DNA from: Sphingomonas sp. QA11
GTDB taxonomy: Bacteria; Pseudomonadota; Alphaproteobacteria; Sphingomonadales; Sphingomonadaceae
NCBI RefSeq assembly: GCF_028473665.1
Contig: NZ_CP098774.1
Span: 2,232,001 to 2,296,000, forward strand
Direction of reading: 5' to 3'
Length of the DNA stretch: 64,000 nt
The position numbers and the translations under genes were made by a program. Every line of letters starts with the position of its first letter. The stretch's first letter is position 1. This document shows, piece by piece, positions 56,780-64,000 of the stretch. A model generated the notes under the pieces. The model did no database searches. It saw only the letters and a program-made list of their open reading frames with translations, and was not told the origin of the DNA.

Positions 56780-57829
56780 ATGCGCAAGGCGTACCTGCCG
56801 GCGGCTCTTGGCCTTGCCGGCGTCATTATTACGGTGGCGTCACCTGCCTTTGCCGACGTCAAGGCGGGCGTCGATGCCTGGAGCCGGGGCGAGTATCGCA
56901 AGGCAGTCGACGAATGGCGCCCCGCCGCGATCGCGGGAGACGCTGACGCACAGTTCAACCTCGCCCAGGCCTATAAGCTCGGCCGCGGCGTGCCCGTCGA
57001 CATGGCGATGGCGGAAAGCTGGTATCGCAAGGCGGCGCTGCAGGGCCAGGTCGAGGCAGAGGCCAATTACGGGCTGATCCTCTTCCAGAACGGCAAGCGC
57101 ACCGACGCGCTCCCCTGGCTCGAGAAATCGGTCGCCCGCGGCGAACCGCGCGCGCAGCTTGTGCTCGGCACCATGCTCTACAATGGCGATGGCGTCGCGC
57201 GCGACTGGCCGCGCGCTTATGCCCTGCTCGTCCGCTCGGCCGCGCAGGGCCAGCCCCGCGCGTCGGAGGTCCAGGCGCAGATGGATCAATATATCCCGGC
57301 CGCCGATCGTCAGAAGGGACTTGCGCTCGCCCGCCAGTATGAAGCCGAGGCGCAGCGCCCGGTCCTGCCGCCGGAGATCACCGGCCAGGGCAGCCAGGTC
57401 GCGATGCGCGGCACCGATCTGCCGCCCTCTTCCTACGACCAGCATCGCGGTGCACAGCCGAACGTCGACGCGCCGCAGCCGTTCGCACCGCCGCCACCGG
57501 TCGTCGCCCATGTCCCGACGCGGCGTCCGCCGCCACAGCAACAGGCCGTCGCCACCACGGCGCCACAGCCGGGCCGCAGCGGGCCGCCCGTCTCCGGTCG
57601 CGGCTGGCGCATCCAGTTCGGCGCGTTCCGCGACGAAGGCAATGCGACAGCCTTGTGGGGCAAGCTCAAAGGTCAGGTCGGCGCGCTGGCCAGCCTCCAG
57701 CCGTTCCTGGTGCGCACAGGCACCCTGACCAAGCTTCAGGCGGGGCCACTGGCCTCCTCGGCGGACGCTGCGCGGGTCTGTACGGCAGTGAGGCCGACCA
57801 GGACGCCCTGCGTGCCGGTCGCGCCCTGA
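56780..57829 (+). CDS. Sel1-repeat and SPOR-domain exported protein
   Basis: 349 residues. Signal peptide MRKAYLPAALGLAGVIITVASPAFA, then four Sel1/TPR-type repeats (GDADAQFNLAQAYKLGRGVP, GEPRAQLVLGTMLYNGDGVA, and two more), a Pro/Gln-rich linker and a C-terminal SPOR domain (WRIQFGAFRDEGNATALWGKLKG). Divergent from the ParA operon, whose last gene has the same overall plan (solenoid plus SPOR). Both would act in the periplasm on septal peptidoglycan. Confidence 0.93.
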   Translation: MRKAYLPAALGLAGVIITVASPAFADVKAGVDAWSRGEYRKAVDEWRPAAIAGDADAQFNLAQAYKLGRGVPVDMAMAESWYRKAALQGQVEAEANYGLILFQNGKRTDALPWLEKSVARGEPRAQLVLGTMLYNGDGVARDWPRAYALLVRSAAQGQPRASEVQAQMDQYIPAADRQKGLALARQYEAEAQRPVLPPEITGQGSQVAMRGTDLPPSSYDQHRGAQPNVDAPQPFAPPPPVVAHVPTRRPPPQQQAVATTAPQPGRSGPPVSGRGWRIQFGAFRDEGNATALWGKLKGQVGALASLQPFLVRTGTLTKLQAGPLASSADAARVCTAVRPTRTPCVPVAP

Positions 57830-57844
57830 GGTGCGGCGCGCCTT

Positions 57845-58666
57845 TCATTCGCCCGGGATGCTCTCCCCGCGCACTCTCGACATGTAACGGCCGGGCGACG
57901 TGCCGAGCGCCTTGCGGAACATCGTGACGAAGCTGCCGGCGCTTTCGTAGCCGAGATCGGCCGCCACCTGTTTGATCGGGGCACCCTTTGCCAGCGCCTG
58001 CAGCGCAAGCAATATCGCCATTTGCTGGCGCCAGCGGCCAAAGCTCATGCCGGTCTCGCGCGCCAGGAGCCGGGCCAGCGTCCGTTCGCTGAGCCCCACC
58101 CGCCTGGCCCAGATCTCCGCCGTGCCGCGATCGGACGGGGCGGCCATCATCATCTCAACGATCCGGCGCAGCCGCTGGTCGGCCGGCATCGGAAGATGCA
58201 GTCGCTCGACGGGAGCCGCCGCGATCTCGTCGATCAACAGCGTTGCCAGATGCGATTCCCGGCCACCTTCCGGATACAGGGCCGGGAAACGGGCCGCGCA
58301 TACCAGAAGCTCCCGCAGCAGCGGTGTTACGGCAACCGTGCAGCAACCCGTGGGCAGGCCAACCGCCAGTGCCGGATCGATGAAGGCGTTATACCCTTCG
58401 ATCGTCCCCGAAAACTTGATTGAGTGCATCGCGCCACCGGGTATCCAGACAGCGCATTGCGGCGGGACGATCCAGAGCCCGCCATCGGCCTCGCAGGTGA
58501 GAACGCCCCGCAGCGTCAGCAGCAACTGCGCCTTGCCGTGCCGGTGACGGGCCAGTTCCACGCCCGTCGTGACCATCGACACGCCGAACGCCACCAGCGG
58601 GCGGGGGATATCGTCGGGGTCGAGCATGTCGTCCGGATAGGCCATGATATCGTTCAGCATTGGCAT
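57845..58666 (-). CDS. AraC-family transcriptional regulator
   Basis: 273 residues from ATG 58666 (the open frame extends further upstream without family sequence). N-terminal cupin-like sensor domain (HRHGKAQLLLTLRGVLTC, VWIPGGAMHSIKF) and C-terminal double helix-turn-helix: SERTLARLLARETGMSFGRW and AADLGYESAGSFVTMFRKALGTSPGRY. The type resembles AraC regulators of efflux or catabolic genes. The divergent methyltransferase gene at 58819 is a plausible target, and the gap (58667-58818) would hold the operator. Confidence 0.92.
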   Translation of the reverse strand: MPMLNDIMAYPDDMLDPDDIPRPLVAFGVSMVTTGVELARHRHGKAQLLLTLRGVLTCEADGGLWIVPPQCAVWIPGGAMHSIKFSGTIEGYNAFIDPALAVGLPTGCCTVAVTPLLRELLVCAARFPALYPEGGRESHLATLLIDEIAAAPVERLHLPMPADQRLRRIVEMMMAAPSDRGTAEIWARRVGLSERTLARLLARETGMSFGRWRQQMAILLALQALAKGAPIKQVAADLGYESAGSFVTMFRKALGTSPGRYMSRVRGESIPGE

Positions 58667-58818
58667 CGTTGCCTGGCCTCGCGCGCCCGGATGATTGGCA
58701 GGATATCCGAATAGTTTGTCACATTTGCGCGATGCAGCCAATCGCGCGAGCGCCTAGGTGCGAACGCGCGGGCCGCCCGAAGCCGTTCGGCGTCCGCTCA
58801 TCTGGCGGGAGATTCGAA

Positions 58819-59541
58819 TTGGATATTTTGAGCACAGGACGCGTGGCCGCCGTTCTTCAACGGCTCTTCGCCGAGGCCGAACAGGCCGACCGCCCCCTGA
58901 TCGAATCCTTCATGAACGGCGATACGTCGCCCGATCAGATGATCGCTGACGTCATCGCGGCGGAGAAATGGGATCTTCGCGAACTCTATCGCGAGCAGGC
59001 CGGCAACTTCCTCAACATATCATCCGACTTCGGCCGGTTTCTCTATATGTGCGCCCGGGCGTGCGATGCGGCGCTGATCGTCGAATTCGGCACCTCGATG
59101 GGCGTTTCGGCCATCCATCTGGCCGCGGCGCTGCACGACATGGGGCGTGGAAAGCTCATTGGAACCGAGCTCGAACCCGGCAAGGCGATCCGGGCGCGGG
59201 CGCATCTCGAAGAAGCCGGCCTTGCCGGGTTTGTCGACATCCGCGTGGGCGACGCCCGGGAGACGCTCCGGGATATCGCGGGCGATATCGACCTTGTGCT
59301 GCTCGATGGCGCGTTCAGCCTGTATCTCGACGTGCTCAAGGTGCTCGAACCCCGCTTCAGGCCGGGCACGCTCATCATCGCCGAGAACGCCTTCGAGGAA
59401 GCCGACGGGTATCTGCACTATGTCCGCGATCCAGCGAACGGCTATCTGTCGCAGTCGATCCCCGTGAACGAGGGACGCGGCAATGAATTCACCGTCGTCA
59501 CCAGATCCCCCGCCGGGCAGCCGCGTCCGACCACTGCCTAG
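58819..59541 (+). CDS. Class I SAM-dependent methyltransferase (O-methyltransferase-like)
   Basis: 240 residues from a TTG start preceded by GGGAG; an in-frame ATG at 58732 would add 29 residues rich in Arg without conserved sequence. The SAM-binding motif I is VEFGTSMGVSAIHLAAAL, motif II is IGTELEPGKAIRARAHLEEAG and motif III is DIDLVLLDGAF. The organisation (helical N-terminus with the catalytic fold after ISSDFGRFLYMCARACDA) is like catechol/caffeoyl-CoA O-methyltransferases. The substrate is unknown. It ends four bases over the convergent serB stop (shared CTAG). Confidence 0.85.
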   Translation: MDILSTGRVAAVLQRLFAEAEQADRPLIESFMNGDTSPDQMIADVIAAEKWDLRELYREQAGNFLNISSDFGRFLYMCARACDAALIVEFGTSMGVSAIHLAAALHDMGRGKLIGTELEPGKAIRARAHLEEAGLAGFVDIRVGDARETLRDIAGDIDLVLLDGAFSLYLDVLKVLEPRFRPGTLIIAENAFEEADGYLHYVRDPANGYLSQSIPVNEGRGNEFTVVTRSPAGQPRPTTA

Positions 59542-60416
59542 GAAACCCAGTCCTTCCGACTGATTCCCTGCGCGTAGAGGAGCGCGGTCAGGTCGTTGTG
59601 ATCGATCCGGGCAGCCGCAGCCGCGGCGACGATCGGCTTGGCGTGATAGGCGACGCCCAGCCCCGCCCGCCTGATCATGGCGAGATCGTTGGCGCCGTCG
59701 CCCACCGCCAGCGTCGCCTCGGGCGGCAGGCCAAGGTCGGCGGCTGCTTCAAGCAGGGTACGCTCCTTGGTATCGGATCCCACGATCGGCTTGGCGACCA
59801 GCCCGGACAGGGCCCCGTCCGCGATTTCCAGCCGGTTAGCGATCGCACGGTCGAATCCGATGATCTCCGCGACCGGCTCGGCGAAGCGGGTGAAGCCGCC
59901 CGACACGAGGATGCTCGTCGCGCCGCGTGCCTTCATCGTTCGGATCAGCGCCACCGCGCCTGGCATGATCGTCACCCGCTCGGCGAGGCATTGGGCGATA
60001 ACGCCTTCGTCCAGCCCCTTGAGCAGCGCCACGCGCGCATCGAGCGCTGATTCGAAATCGAGCTCGCCGCGCATCGCCGCCTCGGTGACGGCGGCGATCT
60101 GCGGCTTGATCCCGGCATAGTCGGCCAGTTCGTCGATGCATTCGACGGTGATCATGGTCGAATCCATGTCGGCGACCAGCAACCGCTTCACGCGGCCGTC
60201 GGCGCGCTGCACCACCACGTCGGTACCCTGAAACACGCCTTCGAGTGCGGCCCGCGCCGCCTCCGGCTCAAGGCCGAACATGATGTCGGCGGCATATCCC
60301 TCGTCAAGCCACGCATGCGCAGCCGGCAGGCATCCCGCTTCGTCGAGCAGGTCCCGGGCGGACGAAATATCGCCCCCGCTAAGCTTTCCCGCTGCTATCA
60401 GCGTCGCGATGAACAT
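59538..60416 (-). CDS. serB: Phosphoserine phosphatase
   Basis: Last step of serine synthesis, 292 residues from ATG 60416 (GAGGGAG upstream). HAD-family catalytic motif DMDSTMI (first Asp nucleophile), SGGF motif II, Lys in [14 protein letters not shown] and motif [10 protein letters not shown]. The N-terminal ~75 residues form an ACT-like regulatory domain. Its start codon overlaps that of the divergent miaA. Confidence 0.96.
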   Translation of the reverse strand: MFIATLIAAGKLSGGDISSARDLLDEAGCLPAAHAWLDEGYAADIMFGLEPEAARAALEGVFQGTDVVVQRADGRVKRLLVADMDSTMITVECIDELADYAGIKPQIAAVTEAAMRGELDFESALDARVALLKGLDEGVIAQCLAERVTIMPGAVALIRTMKARGATSILVSGGFTRFAEPVAEIIGFDRAIANRLEIADGALSGLVAKPIVGSDTKERTLLEAAADLGLPPEATLAVGDGANDLAMIRRAGLGVAYHAKPIVAAAAAARIDHNDLTALLYAQGISRKDWVS

Positions 60417-61359
60417 GACGTCTCCCTCGCCGCATAACTTGCCGCGCGTGGCGCTCATTGCAGGGCCGACCGCCAGCGGCAAGTCCGCGCTCGCCATGGC
60501 GATCGCACAAAAGCATCGCGGGGTGGTGATCAACGCCGATTCAGCGCAGGTCTATGCCGATCTGCGCGTGCTGTCGGCGCGACCGAGCCCCGAGGACGAA
60601 GCCCGTGTGCCGCACCGCCTGTTCGGCCATGTCGACGGCGCCGACATCTATTCCGCCGCACGCTGGGCGGCCGAGGCGAAAGTGGAGATCGAGCGGGCGC
60701 ACGAGGCGGGTCTGCTCCCGATACTGGCCGGTGGCACGGGGCTGTACATGCGCACCCTGCTCGACGGCATCGCGCCCGTACCCCCGATCGATCCGGCGAT
60801 CCGCGAGGAAGTGCGCGCCCTGCCCGTCGCCACCGCCTATGCGATGCTCGGCGCGCTCGATCCTCCGGCCGCCGCCCGCCTCGCCCCCGCCGACACCACC
60901 CGCGTCGCCCGCGCGCTCGAGGTCGTTCGCTCCACAGGCAGGCCGCTCGCGACATGGCAGCAGGCAAAGACCGGCGGGATCGGCCATGAGATCGATCTGA
61001 TGGCGACGGTGCTGATTCCCGACCGCGACTGGCTGCTCGCGCGGTGCGACGCGCGGCTTGAGGCGATGTTCGCCGGCGGCGGGATCGAGGAAGCCCGCGC
61101 CGTGCTCGCCCGAAGCGACATCCTCCCCACCGCGCCCGTCCGTCTCGCGATCGGCGTGCCGGAGATCGGGGCGCTGCTCGCGGGCACCCGGACACTGCCT
61201 GAAGCGCTGGCCGCGGCGCAATTGGCGACCCGCCAATATGCCAAACGACAATTTACGTGGTTTCGGAACCAGCCTCCCGCTATGTGGCACCGCGACATGG
61301 CGACAGAAACATGCGCGCTACTGGTCAATTTTGAAACTAGATTCCCTCAAGGCGCTTGA
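60409..61359 (+). CDS. miaA: tRNA dimethylallyltransferase
   Basis: Modifies A37 of tRNAs reading UNN codons with a dimethylallyl group; 316 residues. Walker [16 protein letters not shown] near residue 20, the DSAQVY motif, and the [11 protein letters not shown] substrate motif, then [19 protein letters not shown] sequence at the C-terminus. An ATG at 60415 is an alternative start, two codons downstream, that forms a CATG palindrome with the serB start. ilvB follows. Confidence 0.96.
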   Translation: MNMTSPSPHNLPRVALIAGPTASGKSALAMAIAQKHRGVVINADSAQVYADLRVLSARPSPEDEARVPHRLFGHVDGADIYSAARWAAEAKVEIERAHEAGLLPILAGGTGLYMRTLLDGIAPVPPIDPAIREEVRALPVATAYAMLGALDPPAAARLAPADTTRVARALEVVRSTGRPLATWQQAKTGGIGHEIDLMATVLIPDRDWLLARCDARLEAMFAGGGIEEARAVLARSDILPTAPVRLAIGVPEIGALLAGTRTLPEALAAAQLATRQYAKRQFTWFRNQPPAMWHRDMATETCALLVNFETRFPQGA

Positions 61360-61384
61360 CGAACAAATTATCGATCACTAACGA
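61356..61384 (+). promoter_or_regulatory. Possible ilv promoter
   Basis: TTGACG (61356-61361, overlapping the miaA stop), a 17-base spacer and TAACGA, about 57 bases before the ilvB start. The -35 is near-consensus, the -10 weak. Confidence 0.3.
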
Positions 61385-61441
61385 CGCCCTTCGTGAAGCA
61401 ATATTGCGTCACATCAAGGTCGCAAAGCTAGGAAAGAAGCA

Positions 61442-63187
61442 ATGACCGAGAAAAGCGGAGCCGATATCCTGGTCGAGGCGCTGTGCGATCTCGGCGTGGA
61501 AGTCGTGTTCGGCTACCCGGGCGGTGCCGTCCTGCCGATCTATGACGCGCTGTTCCGCAGCAAGCGGATCAAGCACATCCTGGTTCGCCACGAACAGGCG
61601 GCAACTCATGCCGCGGAAGGCTATGCCCGCTCCACCGGTAAGCCCGGCGTCGTGCTGGTCACTTCGGGCCCGGGCGCGACCAATGCTGTCACCGGCATCA
61701 CCGATGCGCTGATGGATTCGATCCCGATGATCGTCATCACCGGTCAGGTCCCGACCGCGCTGATCGGCACCGATGCGTTCCAGGAGGCCGACACGGTCGG
61801 CATCACGCGCCACTGCTCGAAGCACAATTATCTGGTGAAGGACCCGGCACGGCTCGGCGACATCATCCATGAGGCGTTCCACATCGCCACCTCGGGCCGC
61901 CCGGGGCCGGTCGTCGTCGACATCCCCAAGGACGTGCAGGTCGCCAGTGCCCGCTACGTCAAGCCGGGTCCGATCAAGCACAAGACCTATCGCCCGCAGG
62001 TGAAGGCCGACCAGTCGCTGATCGAGCAGGCGGTCGACATGCTCGCCGCGGCGGAGCGGCCGATCCTCTATACCGGCGGCGGCATCATCAATGCCGGCCC
62101 CGCCGCAAGCCAGTTGCTGCGCGAGCTGGCGCGGATCACCGGCGCGCCGGTCACCTCGACCTTGATGGGCCTTGGCGCCTTCCCTGCCACCTCCGACCAG
62201 TGGCTCGGCATGCTCGGCATGCACGGCACCTACGAAGCCAATTGGGCGATGAACCAGGCCGACCTGATCCTCTGCCTCGGCGCGCGCTTCGACGATCGCG
62301 TCACGGGTCGCCTCGACGCGTTCAGCCCGAACAGTCGCAAGGTGCATGTTGATATCGACCGCTCGTCGGTGAACAAGAATGTCCGGGTCGACCTCCCCAT
62401 CATCGCCGATGTCGGCCATGCGCTCGAGGACATGGTCCGCGTCTACAAGGCGCGGCGCCATCCCAAGCCCGATCTGTCCGACTGGTGGCGCCGCATCGCC
62501 GGCTGGCGCGCGGTCAAGAGCCTCGACTTCGCGGAGAGCGCGACCGAGATCATGCCGCAGCGCGCGATCAGGGCGCTGTGGGAGGCAACTCAGAAGAAGT
62601 CGCCGATCATCACCACCGAGGTTGGCCAGCATCAGATGTGGGCCGCGCAGCATTTCGATTTCGAGGCGCCCAACAAATGGCTCACCTCGGGCGGCCTCGG
62701 CACCATGGGCTATGGCCTGCCCGCCGCGATCGGGGCGCAGCTCGGCAATCCCAATTCGCTGGTCATCGACATCGCCGGCGAAGCCTCGATCCAGATGAAC
62801 ATCCAGGAGCTTGGCACGGCCACGCAATACCGGCTGCCGGTCAAGGTGTTCATCCTCAACAACCAGTATATGGGCATGGTCCGCCAGTGGCAGGAACTGA
62901 CCTATTCGTCGCGTTACGCGGAGAGCTACAGCGATTCCCTGCCCGACTTCGTAAAGCTGGCCGAAGCCTATGGCTGGAAGGGTATCCGCATCGAGCATCC
63001 CGACCAGCTCGACGCCGGCATCGCCGAGATGCTCGCCCATGACGGGCCGGTGATCGTCGACTGCATGGTGGCGAAGCTCGCCAACTGCTTCCCGATGATC
63101 CCCTCGGGCGCCGCCCATACCGACATGATCCTCCAGGCCGCCGAAGTCTCGGGCGAGATGGACGACGAGGCGAAGGCGCTGGTCTGA
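61442..63187 (+). CDS. ilvB: Acetolactate synthase large subunit
   Basis: Thiamine diphosphate enzyme making acetolactate and acetohydroxybutyrate for Val, Leu and Ile; 581 residues. Catalytic Glu in VRHEQAATHAAEGYAR, SGPGATNAVTGI, FAD-binding middle domain, and the TPP motif around GLGTMGYGLPAAIGAQ through NNQYMGMVRQWQ. The stop overlaps the ilvN start by one base. Confidence 0.97.
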   Translation: MTEKSGADILVEALCDLGVEVVFGYPGGAVLPIYDALFRSKRIKHILVRHEQAATHAAEGYARSTGKPGVVLVTSGPGATNAVTGITDALMDSIPMIVITGQVPTALIGTDAFQEADTVGITRHCSKHNYLVKDPARLGDIIHEAFHIATSGRPGPVVVDIPKDVQVASARYVKPGPIKHKTYRPQVKADQSLIEQAVDMLAAAERPILYTGGGIINAGPAASQLLRELARITGAPVTSTLMGLGAFPATSDQWLGMLGMHGTYEANWAMNQADLILCLGARFDDRVTGRLDAFSPNSRKVHVDIDRSSVNKNVRVDLPIIADVGHALEDMVRVYKARRHPKPDLSDWWRRIAGWRAVKSLDFAESATEIMPQRAIRALWEATQKKSPIITTEVGQHQMWAAQHFDFEAPNKWLTSGGLGTMGYGLPAAIGAQLGNPNSLVIDIAGEASIQMNIQELGTATQYRLPVKVFILNNQYMGMVRQWQELTYSSRYAESYSDSLPDFVKLAEAYGWKGIRIEHPDQLDAGIAEMLAHDGPVIVDCMVAKLANCFPMIPSGAAHTDMILQAAEVSGEMDDEAKALV

Positions 63188-63702
63188 TGCACATCAAGGA
63201 AGAAACCGCGAAGCGTCACACGCTGGCGATCATGGTCGACAACGAGCCTGGCATTCTCGCCCGGATCGCCGGCCTGTTCACCGCGCGCGGCTATAATATC
63301 GAGAGCCTGACCGTGTCCGACGTGACCTCGGACAAGGCGGTCAGCCGGATCACCATCGTCACCTCGGCGTCGGATCATGTAATGGAGCAGATCCTCGCCC
63401 AGCTCGACCGGCTGATCCCGGTACATTCGGTGACCGATCTCACCGCGCTCGGTCCGCATGTCGAACGCGAGCTCGCACTGGTGAAGGTCCGCGGCACCGG
63501 CGATCACCGGATCGAGGCGCTCCGCCTCGCCGATGTCTATCGCGCCCGCGTGGTCGATGCGACCACGTCGAGCTTCGTGTTCGAAGTGACCGGCGGGCCG
63601 GAAAAGATCGACACTTTCATCACGCTGATGCGCGAGGTCGGGCTGATCGAAGTCGCCCGTACCGGCATCGTCGCCATCGCCCGGGGGAAAGAGGCGGCGT
63701 AA
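63187..63702 (+). CDS. ilvN: Acetolactate synthase small (regulatory) subunit
   Basis: 171 residues, N-terminal ACT domain (HTLAIMVDNEPGILARIAGLF, GYNIESLTVSDVTSDKAVSR) binding valine for feedback control, and a C-terminal activating domain. Translationally coupled to ilvB. Confidence 0.97.
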   Translation: MHIKEETAKRHTLAIMVDNEPGILARIAGLFTARGYNIESLTVSDVTSDKAVSRITIVTSASDHVMEQILAQLDRLIPVHSVTDLTALGPHVERELALVKVRGTGDHRIEALRLADVYRARVVDATTSSFVFEVTGGPEKIDTFITLMREVGLIEVARTGIVAIARGKEAA

Positions 63703-63720
63703 ACCCACCAATGTTTCGTC

Positions 63721-64000
<280 letters not shown>

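Overview
The window is a high-GC chromosomal segment of an alphaproteobacterium, most probably a sphingomonad (Sphingomonas or a close relative). The indications are the abundance of TonB-dependent receptors and Tat or lipoprotein exports, the gene orders tRNA-Leu/tig/clpP/clpX, lon/hup and serB/miaA/ilvB/ilvN/ilvC, and a GatCAB amidotransferase. No phage, insertion sequence, CRISPR array or rRNA operon was found. The genus is an inference from gene content, not from a marker sequence.

Layout. 1-4.6 kb: a TonB-dependent receptor (cut by the window edge) behind a lipoprotein gene, preceded by a tandem array of PhoB-like half-sites, so probably a phosphate-starvation uptake locus. 4.6-8 kb: tRNA-Val, HU and Lon. 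7.7-17 kb: a Tat-exported protein, an M1 aminopeptidase, an ICMT-like membrane methyltransferase, a PhyH-like oxygenase, a flavin disulfide reductase with a 20-codon leader ORF, an EF-G paralogue and an NCS1 permease. 17.3-23.1 kb: a second TonB receptor with a secreted serine hydrolase, an SRPBCC/ArsR pair and a lipocalin-like protein. 23.3-29.2 kb: a 1973-residue autotransporter. 29.3-37.4 kb: a degenerate M20 peptidase, a GNAT, and the proteostasis block clpX, clpP, tig and tRNA-Leu, interrupted by a glycosyltransferase and a DUF4328 gene. 37.4-40.4 kb: small proteins (one frameshifted) and a three-gene secreted M48/TPR cluster. 40.5-44.6 kb: gatC-gatA-[vapB-vapC]-gatB, with a toxin-antitoxin module inside the amidotransferase operon. 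44.6-53.2 kb: DUF4153 and DUF3089 proteins, ruvX, an MFS transporter, a lipoprotein, DUF805, pyrB and a dihydroorotase-like gene lacking the HxH motif. 53.2-57.8 kb: a repeat-rich gap, then SPOR/TPR, a C-terminal helical partner, ParA, and a divergent Sel1/SPOR gene. 57.8-64 kb: AraC regulator, methyltransferase, serB, miaA, ilvB, ilvN and the start of ilvC.

Genes that appear to work together: lipoprotein plus receptor for nutrient capture under PhoB control; ClpXP, trigger factor, Lon and HU for protein quality control and nucleoid organisation; GatCAB for tRNA-dependent Gln/Asn formation, with VapBC translationally coupled to gatB; PyrB with an apparently non-catalytic PyrC-like partner; ParA with two SPOR proteins, possibly in envelope or division positioning; and IlvBNC for branched-chain amino acids. 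The most interesting leads are the Pho-box array, the VapBC insertion in gatCAB, the ParA/SPOR locus, the metal-site-deficient M20 homologue and the His/Asp-rich tail on trigger factor.
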